NCBI GenBank assembly: GCA_029261715.1
Contig: JAJDAT010000025.1
Location: forward strand, 496,001 to 560,000
Length of the DNA stretch: 64,000 nucleotides
Direction of reading: 5' to 3'
Source: Nitrospinia bacterium
Lineage (GTDB): Bacteria; Nitrospinota; Nitrospinia; Nitrospinales; JAJDAT01
The notes beneath the pieces are model-generated. The model ran no database searches and was not told where the DNA came from. It was given only the letters and a program-made list of their open reading frames with translations. The position numbers and the translations under genes are program-made. Below, one piece after another: positions 25,427 to 34,832 of the stretch (position 1 is its first letter; every line of letters starts with the position of its first letter).

Positions 25427-28400
25427 ATGGTATTTCAATTCTTTAGTAGACGGGGACACCCGTTTGCGGTTTTGGGAATTGTCTTGTTCTTGGCGTTAGG
25501 AGTTTCTGGAGCATTCGCGGCTGATCATAGCCACGACGGCAAGAAACACGTAATGGCCTCGGCAGATAACCCAGAATGGATGGAAAAACTTCAAGGGCAA
25601 GTAGATCGCGAAGAAACTGAAAGCGGTCTGAAGGGAAGGAGCCAGAAGTTAGATAGTACCTTTATGAAGTTGATGGGGAAGGTAAGGCGTGAGTTAAAAG
25701 AACATGCCGCACCAGCTTCTTCAGGGGGTATGTATCACGACTCCTGGTCTGCGCATCAAATGGGACAGTCCTTTTTACTAGGGCCGACAGAAGCTTCGGC
25801 TAAAGTTCAAAGAGGGGCTCATTGTCCAAGTTCGGCTCCTGTAAAGAGCTATGATGTTTCTGCGATCAATGTAGAAATAACCCTGAATCAATGGGGGGAT
25901 TACTACCCTGGTTATATGTACGTTTTAACCAATAATATTGATGGCGTACGTAGCGATGAAAAGCAAAATGCAGCAGCTCGTGAAGATGAAAATGACCCTG
26001 GAGCGATTATTACAGGACTTCAAGGTGATTTAATCCAACCTCTAGTAATTAGAGGGAATCAAGGCGACTGCGTTCGTTTTAAAGTAAGAAACGCAGTTGA
26101 AGACGAAGATATTGGATTTCAAGTCAACGGTTCGGCAATGATTATCAGCTCTACCGGGCAACCTGCTACTGCCGCTACTCCTGGCGCGATTGTTAAACCT
26201 GGCGAAACTCAGGATTTCGAATGGTTTATTCCAATTGACGAGCAAGAAGGCGGACGAATGATCCAAAGTCATGCTGGTCGAGATCCTTCTTCTTTAGGAT
26301 TGATTGGGTCTTTTATTGTTGAACCGAAAGGTTCTACTTATTTGAGCCCGTTTAACGCTAAACCTTTGGATAGCGGTTGGGAAATGATTATTGCAAACCC
26401 TGATAGGAAAGACTTTCGTGAGTTTGTTCTTTTTTATCATGAAGTTGGCGACGAATCTTTCCGACCATTGAATCGACACGGAGAAATGATTCCTCAACGG
26501 GATCCACAAACGGACGCTTATCGACCATCCGCAAGGGCGATGAATTACCGTAGTGAACCGTTTGGTATCAATAACTTGGCTCAACAAGAACGACATTTTC
26601 ATTATGAAGATGAGTCGTTGTCATATAGTTCTTATACCTTTGGCGACGCTCCAACCACAATTCCACGTTCCTACATGGGGGACCCCGCTAAGTTTCGATT
26701 AGTTCATGGCGGCGGCGAAGTATTCCATTCGCATCATCCACATGGAGGTTCCATTCGTTGGTTACGCGCTCCAAAACGCGAGCCAGGTTTGGAAAACATG
26801 ATTACGGCAGCATGGGATGGTCCAGTTAAGTACCCAGTTGTTCGTACTACTTCCGATCGTGTTGACGTTGAAGTTATCGGTCCTTCCGAAGTAATTGATT
26901 TAGAAACGGAATGTGGATCTGGGTTATGTCAGCATTTAGCGGGCGACTTCTTATTTCACTGCCATGTAGCGCATCATTATGTTGCAGGTATGTGGGGATA
27001 TTGGAGAGTGTATAACACCTTGCAATCAGGAAACTATCCTTATGAAAGTACCGACGTAATGCCGCCTTTAGCGGAATTACCGGACAGAGAAGGCAGGATT
27101 CCTAAAGGTGTTTCTTCAGAAGAAATTGCCGGCAAAACGATGGATTGGTTCGGTAAGAAGTTTAATGTTGTCGCTTCTGGTAAAAGCGATTGGAGTACAG
27201 ATACGCCTACCGTCAACATCAAAGACTGGGTTAAGTATATGTTACCTCCTCAAGGTAAACCTGGTCATACCGATGACGAAAAAGGGCAGATTTTGGCTTA
27301 TGACGGTTCGGTTTGGGATTACGCTTGGAAAGGTAATCGAGCTTTATCCGAACGCGAATCAACTTTGATTACGCCAAAATATAAGTCTCCACATCCAGGC
27401 AAACGTCACTCGATTCTTTTTGAGCCAAATAATGGAAAGCTCGCGTGGCCGCATTTTAATCCGCATTTTGGCAAGCGCATTCCTTTTGCGCGAAACCATG
27501 GCGGAGCGCCTTGGTTAGAGCCTTTTCATATGTTGAACGATAATACCTACGCAAGCACCGAACCAGGTAGCGCGGGCATGGGGCCAAACGTAGAAAACAC
27601 GGCTCCTTCTAAACCCGGCGAACATGGTCGATGGAGTTTATGCCCATCAGGAGCAGGTAGGAAGCAGTATTCAATTCATTTTATCAACACGCCAATTGAG
27701 TTGACTCCACAAGTGGGGCCAGTAGCTCCGGTAGTTGATAAGTACGGATTGATTTATGTTCTTGAAGAAGAATTGGAAGAGAAAAAGAACGATCCGAAAA
27801 AAGCTGTTCCATTGGTTTATCGGGCAAACGTTTACGATTGTGTAGACGTAGTTCTTTCCAGTGAATGGAACGACGACGACTTCACCAATTTCCAAATGTC
27901 GAAAGTCAATATCCATCCGCATTTCTTTCAGTTTGATAACCAAGCTTCAGACGGCGTTATCTCTGGATTTTCTTATGATCAATCTATGAGATCGTATTTG
28001 CAATTTGATAAGAAACAGAAAAAGGGTAAAGACGGACACGAGCATCATGTTGGTATGCCTGTTCCTATGAACTCTAGACTTATCAGTGACGCAAAAATTG
28101 GAGCTAGATCGGTTAAGATCCAAATGGCTAAGCATTCGACTCCTTTTCATGAAGGCGCTGACGTCATGATTGGTATCGAAACGATGTCTAACAAAGAAGC
28201 TCGTTGGATTGGGTCGATGAGTCCAAAACCAAAGACTAATCCACACAACGGCGCTGTAGAAGGCGATGGAGTTTACACTCTTCATCTTACAGAGCCATTG
28301 AAGAAAGCTCACAAAAAAGGCGAGATCGTAACGACCGAGTTTGTTCGCTATCGATTGTGGGTTGACGCAGACGTTGGATTGGTTTTTTGGCATGACCATG

Positions 28401-30382
28401 CATTTGGCGCAACCACTTGGCCACATGGTGGTATCGGTTCGACTATTGTTGAACCTTGGGGTTCCACTTACCACGATCCCGTTACTGGAGAAGAAGTTCG
28501 TAGTGGGCCAGTAGTTGATGTTCATGGTTCGGAACCGGTAGCTTATGCACGAAGCGGAAGTTTCCGTGAAATCGTAGTTCAATTGCATGATACGGTTCCA
28601 CACACCGCACAATTAGTTACTGAAGGTAACCCACCAGGTATGAGCCGTGAAAATGCTATTGCTTCCGGCCAATCCATTTCTTTCCAAATGCCGGATACTA
28701 TGTTGGAATCGGCATTTCCAATGTTAAATGGAGGAACACATACTTCGGGTGGCGGTTTCAACTTTCGAGCCGCATCTTTGGCGTCTAGATTGAAAAGCAA
28801 TCCAGATCCGTCAAAAATGTTTTCTAGTATAGTTCATGGAGATCCTAGTACGCCTATGCTTCGCGCATACGTAGGGGACAACGTTATGTTCCGGTTACTT
28901 CATGGAATGATGAACGAAACTCATACTTTTGTTTTATCGGGTCATGGGTATCGTCCAGAACGTTATGATCAAGACTCACGCGTAACCAATGCAATTCATA
29001 TTGGTATCGCGGAAAGATATGACATGGCTACTACCGCTGGCGGTTATCAACAAATGGCAGGGGATTACCTCTTCCATGATGGCCGAACTTCGCATCTTGG
29101 CGAAGGTAGTTGGAGTATCTTTAGAGTTCATGATAAAGCACAGAAGGATCTGCTTCCGCTTCCAAACAACTTGGACTTTGCTAAAAAAGTGAAGACAGAA
29201 GTTTGTCCTGCGGACGCTCCGGTTAAAAACTTCAGCGTATCAGCCGTAAATAAAGGGTTGAAATTTAATCCTAATACGGAAGACGAAATTGAAGTCGATT
29301 TCGAGCGTAAGTTATTAGCCGCTAACGAGAACGGAACTATTTACGTTCTCGATAACGAGATTAGCAAAGTTTCCGATGACGGCCATATGCCTCATCCGTT
29401 GACCTTGCGTGCGAATATAGGCGATTGTGTCAAAGTTAAGTTGACCAACCGTTTAGAGTCGGGCAACGCCTCTATGCATGTTAATAACATGGCGTTTAAT
29501 CCGTTAGATTCTCAAGGTATTAATGTTGGTTATAACCCAGGCGACCAAACAGTCGCTAAAGGTAAATCCAAGACTTATACCTTTTATGCTCACCCAGATT
29601 ACTACTTAAATGGTGGATTGATCTGGGATTTTGGTAACCTCACCAGTAATGTTCGTAACGGTTTGTACGGCGGAATTATTATTGGGCCAAGAGGTTCAGT
29701 GTATCGCGATCCAGAAACGGGTAAAGACATTACCTTGGGTAATTCCTGGAAAGCGGACGTAATAGTAGATAAGTCTTATCCTGAAAACCGAGATATCGAA
29801 AACTATCGAGATTTCGCGTTGTATTTCCAGGATGAGGATAACATTCTTGGCACTTCTTTTATGCCATATCTGCAAAATGTTGCTGGTTTGACTGGGGTTA
29901 ACTATCGGTTAGAGCCATGGACTTATCGCGAAGACGAAGGTTGTGAATTAGGAAATATCTTCACTGCCTGTGTAGCCGCAGATAAAGACCCAGCAACACC
30001 AACGTTGAGAGCCCATGCTGGAGACAAAGTAATGATTAACGTCTTTGGCGGTCACAACGAGCAGAATCAAATGTTTAATCTGGATGGCCATCAATGGCGC
30101 CGTCACATCAAGCAAGAAGGTTCGGACATGATCGACGTCGAGGAATTCGGCGGAGGTGAGTATATCCAAGCCTACTTAAAAGATGGAGCGGGTGGTACCT
30201 ATCATAATCCAGGTACTTATCTTTGGTTGAACGCTCGTACGCCTTATCAGCAAGCGGGACAATGGGGTTATTTTAAAGTGTTACCTAAGGGAGACGGTTC
30301 AATTCTTCCTTTAGGAAACGTAACTCCAAAAGGCGTTAAAGCAGAGAACAACTCTGACGAGCGATTGTCTATGAACCGGTAA
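25427..30382 (+). CDS. Giant secreted multicopper oxidase with three cupredoxin modules
   Basis: The 1651-residue precursor has an export signal (SRRGHPF, hydrophobic core, AFAA) that may be Tat-type. Three related modules start at C133, C739 and C1260, each with the pattern CP-x-x-A, and contain GS-x-Y-x-DP-like steps. Four His-x-His copper sites are visible: HSHHPH at 434-439, HCHVAHHYVAGM at 511-522 (full type 1 site), HPH at 830-832 and HDH at 989-991. The first two lie late in module 1 and the others early in module 2. The trinuclear centre is therefore probably built across the module border, in the reverse order from laccases, as in large MnxG-type manganese oxidases. Module 3 has lost the ligands. 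Substrate is unknown; metal oxidation (Mn, Fe, Cu) is possible. AAGGAGG precedes the start and a strong terminator follows. Confidence 0.9.
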   Translation: MVFQFFSRRGHPFAVLGIVLFLALGVSGAFAADHSHDGKKHVMASADNPEWMEKLQGQVDREETESGLKGRSQKLDSTFMKLMGKVRRELKEHAAPASSGGMYHDSWSAHQMGQSFLLGPTEASAKVQRGAHCPSSAPVKSYDVSAINVEITLNQWGDYYPGYMYVLTNNIDGVRSDEKQNAAAREDENDPGAIITGLQGDLIQPLVIRGNQGDCVRFKVRNAVEDEDIGFQVNGSAMIISSTGQPATAATPGAIVKPGETQDFEWFIPIDEQEGGRMIQSHAGRDPSSLGLIGSFIVEPKGSTYLSPFNAKPLDSGWEMIIANPDRKDFREFVLFYHEVGDESFRPLNRHGEMIPQRDPQTDAYRPSARAMNYRSEPFGINNLAQQERHFHYEDESLSYSSYTFGDAPTTIPRSYMGDPAKFRLVHGGGEVFHSHHPHGGSIRWLRAPKREPGLENMITAAWDGPVKYPVVRTTSDRVDVEVIGPSEVIDLETECGSGLCQHLAGDFLFHCHVAHHYVAGMWGYWRVYNTLQSGNYPYESTDVMPPLAELPDREGRIPKGVSSEEIAGKTMDWFGKKFNVVASGKSDWSTDTPTVNIKDWVKYMLPPQGKPGHTDDEKGQILAYDGSVWDYAWKGNRALSERESTLITPKYKSPHPGKRHSILFEPNNGKLAWPHFNPHFGKRIPFARNHGGAPWLEPFHMLNDNTYASTEPGSAGMGPNVENTAPSKPGEHGRWSLCPSGAGRKQYSIHFINTPIELTPQVGPVAPVVDKYGLIYVLEEELEEKKNDPKKAVPLVYRANVYDCVDVVLSSEWNDDDFTNFQMSKVNIHPHFFQFDNQASDGVISGFSYDQSMRSYLQFDKKQKKGKDGHEHHVGMPVPMNSRLISDAKIGARSVKIQMAKHSTPFHEGADVMIGIETMSNKEARWIGSMSPKPKTNPHNGAVEGDGVYTLHLTEPLKKAHKKGEIVTTEFVRYRLWVDADVGLVFWHDHAFGATTWPHGGIGSTIVEPWGSTYHDPVTGEEVRSGPVVDVHGSEPVAYARSGSFREIVVQLHDTVPHTAQLVTEGNPPGMSRENAIASGQSISFQMPDTMLESAFPMLNGGTHTSGGGFNFRAASLASRLKSNPDPSKMFSSIVHGDPSTPMLRAYVGDNVMFRLLHGMMNETHTFVLSGHGYRPERYDQDSRVTNAIHIGIAERYDMATTAGGYQQMAGDYLFHDGRTSHLGEGSWSIFRVHDKAQKDLLPLPNNLDFAKKVKTEVCPADAPVKNFSVSAVNKGLKFNPNTEDEIEVDFERKLLAANENGTIYVLDNEISKVSDDGHMPHPLTLRANIGDCVKVKLTNRLESGNASMHVNNMAFNPLDSQGINVGYNPGDQTVAKGKSKTYTFYAHPDYYLNGGLIWDFGNLTSNVRNGLYGGIIIGPRGSVYRDPETGKDITLGNSWKADVIVDKSYPENRDIENYRDFALYFQDEDNILGTSFMPYLQNVAGLTGVNYRLEPWTYREDEGCELGNIFTACVAADKDPATPTLRAHAGDKVMINVFGGHNEQNQMFNLDGHQWRRHIKQEGSDMIDVEEFGGGEYIQAYLKDGAGGTYHNPGTYLWLNARTPYQQAGQWGYFKVLPKGDGSILPLGNVTPKGVKAENNSDERLSMNR

Positions 30383-30410
30383 ACGATCCGCGGTTTGTTG
30401 GACAATTTTA

Positions 30411-30441
30411 GGGGCCTCCTTGTGGAGGCCCCTTTTTTTTT
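30411..30441 (+). terminator. Intrinsic terminator of the multicopper oxidase gene
   Basis: GGGGCCTCC pairs perfectly with GGAGGCCCC around TTGT and is followed by nine T. Confidence 0.93.
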
Positions 30442-30514
30442 GAAATTTTTTTATTTAAAAAGAGAATAAAAAAGAAACTTTTTGGTCTTAATATACAAGA
30501 AGGTTGACCTTTAA

Positions 30515-30560
30515 GAAGAGCCTGCCGACACCATCAAACTACCCTCTCGGCGGGCTCTTC
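30515..30560. other. Long stem-loop of unknown function
   Basis: GAAGAGCCTGCCGA (30515-30528) pairs with TCGGCGGGCTCTTC (30547-30560), 14 bp with one G-U, around an 18-base loop. It lies after the terminator of the multicopper oxidase and before the DksA-like gene. It could be a small RNA end, a second terminator or a leader structure for the gene at 30670. Confidence 0.45.
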
Positions 30561-30669
30561 GATTATCTTTTCCTCTCGCCTTAAAAATCCAGTTTTAAAA
30601 AAATCTATATAAGAATTATTTCTTTTGCTCTAAGTTTTTGATCGATATAATCTACTTGAAGGAGATTAT

Positions 30670-31011
30670 ATGGATACTGATGATAGAAAAGTATTAGAAA
30701 CAAAAATTGCAGATGCAATTGAAGAACAAAAAAAGCTTATCCAAAGCCTTGAGGTAACCTCTAAACCTGTAGCGCCAGATAACGCAATTGGTCGTCTGAC
30801 ACGAATGGAGGCTATCAATAGCAAGAGTATTAGCGAGGCTTCTTTAAATTCTGCTCGATCAAAACTTGCAAAATTAGAAAAAGCGCTCAAAAAAATTGAC
30901 GATCCCAACTTTGGAATTTGTATCAATTGCGAAAATCCCATTCCCCATGGAAGAGTTATGTTGATGCCGGAATCCACTCTTTGCGTTCCCTGCGCTGAAA
31001 GAAAACGGTGA
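30670..31011 (+). CDS. DksA/TraR-type zinc-finger transcription factor
   Basis: The 113-residue protein has a coiled-coil N-terminal half. A C4 zinc finger follows (C84-x2-C87, C105-x2-C108, within CINCENPIP and CVPCAE), as in the DksA/TraR family that binds RNA polymerase through the secondary channel. Members modulate transcription start with or without ppGpp. The family tip usually has two acidic residues; the loop here (EVTSKPVAPDNAIGR) lacks the DxxDxA motif, so activity may differ from DksA. AAGGAG lies 6 bases before the ATG. Confidence 0.88.
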   Translation: MDTDDRKVLETKIADAIEEQKKLIQSLEVTSKPVAPDNAIGRLTRMEAINSKSISEASLNSARSKLAKLEKALKKIDDPNFGICINCENPIPHGRVMLMPESTLCVPCAERKR

Positions 31012-31261
31012 ACCTTTTTTCTTACTTCTTCTTCTCGAACCAAGACCGAACTCATAGTCGTTTATAATCTGTAATTGTTTAAATTAAATGCCTTTCCCAT
31101 TGGTCTCATTAGCAATAAAAGGTGTTAATTAAAAAAAATATCGAAGATTTTGCAAAAAACCAGGATAATTGGAAAACAAGGACTAATATTTATCCAAAAA
31201 ATTGTTTTTAGCTCTTGTTAAACTTCTTCTGACTTAAAAGATCTGGTTTGAGCAAATCGAA

Positions 31262-33727
31262 ATGAACTTCCTTAGAGACATTCCAATAAGAAATAAGCTC
31301 ACTAGAATCATAACAATTACAAGTAGCTTAGCTCTATTCCTCGCTTTTACATCCTTTGCTGTTTTTGAGTTAGCTACGTCCCGCCAAGTAATCTCAAAAG
31401 AATTATTAGGAATTGCAAATATTATTGGGGCAAACTGTGTTGCCGCCATAGAGTTTGATGATAAAAAGCCGGGCAAAGAAACCTTACAATCTTTAAAAGC
31501 TGATCCAAGAATTATTGCGGCAAGTATTTATGATAAAAGCGGAAAGATTTTTGTTACTTATAAAAAAGATGAAATAAGAAAAAATCAAATTCCGATATCT
31601 CCTCCTCCTAAGTTTGGAGTTACTTATCAAAATGATTTTCTTGAAGTTTCCCAACCTATTCTTTTTAATAAAAGAAACCTTGGAACAATTTTTCTGCGAG
31701 CCGATTTAAAGAGTTTAGACGATCGGCTTATGAGTTACGCCAAAATTTCTGTAATGGTTTTGTTGGTTTCTTTTCTAATTACTTTTTTGTTTTCTTCTCA
31801 ACTTAAAAAGTTGGTTTCAGAACCTATCGAACTCTTAACTAAAGCAGTAAAAACACTCGGTACTGGTAGATTAGATATAAAAGCTGAAGTATTTTCAAAT
31901 GATGAAGTTGGAATATTAGCCAACGCTTTTAATCAAATGACAGAGAATCTTCTTAAAACGACTGTGTCTAGGGATTATGTTGATAATATTCTGAAAAGTA
32001 TGACTGATTGCCTTATTGTTATTTGCCCTAAAGGAAAAATAAAAAGTATTAATCAATCGGCTTTAAGTTTATTGGAATATGAAGAAGGCGAGATTATAGA
32101 GAATTCAATCTATTCAATATTTAATGACCAAAAAGAAACTATTGAACAGCTTTTGATGGAGAAATTACTTGCGGAAGGTCGAATTACAAATATAGAAAAT
32201 AAATTTATGTCCAAAAATGGGAAAAGTACCCCCATTCTTTTCTCTGCTTCTGTTATGCGTTCGTCAAATGGCGATGTTAATGGAATTGTTATCGTCGCTC
32301 TTGATATTACGCTTAGAAAGCAGGCTGAGGAAACGCTGATTCACGCAAAAGAAGAAGCCGAAACAGCTAACCGCACTAAGTCTCTTTTTCTAGCTAATAT
32401 GAGTCATGAAATACGAACGCCGTTAAACGCTATTTTAGGATATTCGCAAATTTTATTAAGACGGAAAGATTTGGATATTGAACAAAAGAGATCTATCGAA
32501 ACAATCGATAACAGCGGTAAGAATTTGCTAGAATTATTAAACGATATTCTGGATATATCTAAAATTGAAGCGGGAAGACTCGAAATTAAACTCGTTAACT
32601 TCAGTTTGAATACTTTACAAGATAATCTTACAAAAATGTTTGAGCTTCAATGTCATAAAAAAAAATTGAAGTGGATTGTTAACGAACATAAAGAAGATTT
32701 ACTTGTTCTTGGAGACGAATCAAAGTTAAGGCAAGTACTAGTCAATATTATTGGAAACGCAATTAAGTTTACCGATTCTGGCGAAGTGAACTTAAAAATT
32801 ATTCGGCTAATATATGATGATTATCGTTTTGAAGTTATTGATACCGGAAAAGGTATTCCAAGAGCGTCTCATGAAAAGATCTTTGAACCATTTGCTCAAG
32901 AGGAGGAAGGCGCTTTAAAAGGAGGTACGGGATTAGGGTTGGCAATTTGTAAAAAGCAATTAGAGCTAATGGGTTCCAAACTTTGTCTTGAGTCAACAGT
33001 AGGAGTTGGATCTAGATTTTATTTTACTTTAAAGCTTTCTTCGGCGCTGGGAATTGTTGCAAAGAGTTATAATTTAGACCGTAAAGTTATTCGTTTAGCG
33101 GATGGTTTTAACGTAAAAGTTCTTGTCATTGACGACGTTCAAGAAAACCGCGATGTTTTATCCGCTATATTAAGAGGAGTAGGGATTGAAACTTTTGTAG
33201 CGACGAATGGAAAAGAAGGGATAGAGAAAATTACTGAAATAATACCTGATGTCATATTTTTGGATATGAGAATGCCAGTAATGGATGGAGAGGAAACTTT
33301 AAGGGAAATTAAAAAACAATTTTGTGAAGATCAATTTAAAATCATAGCTTATACGGCTTTTGCATTTGATCATCTTGAAGAAAATTATAGAAAACTTGGA
33401 TGCCATAGTTATATTTCGAAACCATTTTTATCTGAAAAAATTTTTAAAATATTGACTGAATTGCTCAATGTTGAATTTGAGTACGAAGAGGAAAGCGATT
33501 ATCATGAGTTTTCTTTTGATAACGTTCCCATTTCCGAGGAATTACTTTATGAGATTAAAAAAACAGCAAAATCATATAACATTTCTCGACTTGAAAACTT
33601 ATTTGCAGAACTAGAGCAGTTAGAAGACGGTTGTGAGCCGTTAGCAAAAGTTTTAGAAGGCTATTTAAATAATTACGATATTGACGGAATGTTAGAATTT
33701 CTTGAAAAAATAAAAACTAAGGTGTGA
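31262..33727 (+). CDS. Hybrid sensor histidine kinase (CHASE8-HAMP-PAS-HisKA-HATPase-REC)
   Basis: The 821-residue protein starts with a transmembrane helix (about 15-37). A periplasmic sensor region of the CHASE8 type comes next, then a second helix (about 158-180). HAMP follows, then a PAS domain at about 240-350, the HisKA box FLANMSHEIRTPLN (phospho-His H382) and an HATPase with DTGKGIPRA and GGTGLGLAI. The receiver has acceptor D668 in FLDMRMPVMDG. About 75 further residues end the protein, which may serve a phosphotransfer role though no Hpt His is obvious. No separate response regulator is adjacent. It precedes a CBS protein by 31 bases and may be co-transcribed with it. Confidence 0.93.
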   Translation: MNFLRDIPIRNKLTRIITITSSLALFLAFTSFAVFELATSRQVISKELLGIANIIGANCVAAIEFDDKKPGKETLQSLKADPRIIAASIYDKSGKIFVTYKKDEIRKNQIPISPPPKFGVTYQNDFLEVSQPILFNKRNLGTIFLRADLKSLDDRLMSYAKISVMVLLVSFLITFLFSSQLKKLVSEPIELLTKAVKTLGTGRLDIKAEVFSNDEVGILANAFNQMTENLLKTTVSRDYVDNILKSMTDCLIVICPKGKIKSINQSALSLLEYEEGEIIENSIYSIFNDQKETIEQLLMEKLLAEGRITNIENKFMSKNGKSTPILFSASVMRSSNGDVNGIVIVALDITLRKQAEETLIHAKEEAETANRTKSLFLANMSHEIRTPLNAILGYSQILLRRKDLDIEQKRSIETIDNSGKNLLELLNDILDISKIEAGRLEIKLVNFSLNTLQDNLTKMFELQCHKKKLKWIVNEHKEDLLVLGDESKLRQVLVNIIGNAIKFTDSGEVNLKIIRLIYDDYRFEVIDTGKGIPRASHEKIFEPFAQEEEGALKGGTGLGLAICKKQLELMGSKLCLESTVGVGSRFYFTLKLSSALGIVAKSYNLDRKVIRLADGFNVKVLVIDDVQENRDVLSAILRGVGIETFVATNGKEGIEKITEIIPDVIFLDMRMPVMDGEETLREIKKQFCEDQFKIIAYTAFAFDHLEENYRKLGCHSYISKPFLSEKIFKILTELLNVEFEYEEESDYHEFSFDNVPISEELLYEIKKTAKSYNISRLENLFAELEQLEDGCEPLAKVLEGYLNNYDIDGMLEFLEKIKTKV

Positions 33728-33758
33728 ATAGATAAAAAAATATCAGGAGAACTAATCA

Positions 33759-34151
33759 ATGGACGCAGTTAAATTTTATATGGATGAGTCAATTATAAGC
33801 GTCGACTCTCAGACTACCATTTTAGAAACCGTAAGAATTATGAGGGAAAAGAAAATTGGGTCTGTTTTAGTAACGGAGAACGAAGAGATTGTTGGTATTT
33901 TTACGGAAACTGATCTTTTAAGAAAAGTCATTGCCGAAGAAAATTCCCCAAAGGAGATATTGGTTGCTTCTGTTATGAGTAAGCCTCTTATGACTATAGA
34001 TTGCGAAATGTCAATGGTTGCGGCTTTTTTGAAGATGCAACAAAGTAATATTAGGCACCTTGCAATAACTGAAAAGAAGAAAATAATTGGCGTTATCTCT
34101 ATTAAGGATATAGCCAACTATTATGTTAATAAATTCAGGCCAAATAATTAA
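33759..34151 (+). CDS. CBS-domain pair protein
   Basis: Two CBS domains fill the 130 residues (about 8-60 and 72-125; VGIFTETDLLRKV and IGVISIKDIANYY mark the ends). CBS pairs bind adenosine nucleotides or related ligands and act as sensors. AGGAGA precedes the ATG. It follows the hybrid kinase gene closely, so it may modulate that pathway (inference). Confidence 0.88.
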   Translation: MDAVKFYMDESIISVDSQTTILETVRIMREKKIGSVLVTENEEIVGIFTETDLLRKVIAEENSPKEILVASVMSKPLMTIDCEMSMVAAFLKMQQSNIRHLAITEKKKIIGVISIKDIANYYVNKFRPNN

Positions 34152-34169
34152 TTTGGTAAGTTTTATAAT

Positions 34170-34735
34170 TTAAAAACTTGTATCAATAATACTAGTAGAG
34201 CCGGAAGCGTCAAGATTACTGTCTATGCTATTACCCGCTCCAGTGATTGATATATCACTGGAAGAAGTAATCATTTTTCTTCGTAAAGTGAGAAGTCGCC
34301 TGCTCCGTTATTATCCGAATCGACTATAGCTGTAAAATGTTTTAAATATGTTGTTAGGTTGATTGGAACTACTACGTTGCCCCCTGCATCGACTCCAGAA
34401 TTTAAGCTTAAAGATCCTATATTCTAGCTTTGATCGCTTGTAATTCCATTTGCGGTAATCAATTACATTGTTGACTAAGTTTTAAATTATAGAAGCTAAA
34501 GCATGGATCTTGAGTAAACTTATATTTGTCGTTTAAAAAGTTTTTATTAGAAATGCTAAGTGTCGTTGCCATTAACTCGCCAGCATTAATACGGGCATTT
34601 TGATCAAAAATAATTCCAGAAGGGTTTGTCAGGTAAATCTGATATTATTGGCAATAGGAAATTTGGGGAGTCTTGGAACAATAAGGAGTAAAGACGACTT
34701 CGAATTATTTACATCTTAAAGAATCTGAGTTTAGA
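34170..34735 (-). pseudogene. Decayed haemagglutinin-like exoprotein remnant
   Basis: The minus strand here contains TNPSGIIFDQNARINAGEL, then ATTLSISNKNFLNDKYKFTQD. It aligns closely with the TPS domain of the exoprotein at 282-6644 (NPSGILFGQGAQVNVGAL, ASTLNISNQDFLDRNYRFTQD). The frame is broken: stops occur just upstream of the match and at about 34459. A further Gly/Asn/Ser-rich, beta-helix-like stretch continues in pieces to a final stop near 34170. There is no signal peptide in frame. It is best read as a truncated and frameshifted relative of the tandem exoproteins, left after deletion of most of the repeat region. Confidence 0.8.
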
Positions 34736-34832
34736 TTAAATTTTTGCTCAGATAACTTATATAATCTGATACATAGAATTGTCAAAAAGCATCTTTTTAA
34801 CTAGTCATAAACTTTAAAAATTTATTACTCAT

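Noticed and set aside
27947-28612. 221-codon reverse frame inside the multicopper oxidase
   Set aside because: Cys/Met/Ser-rich antisense shadow of a clear gene.
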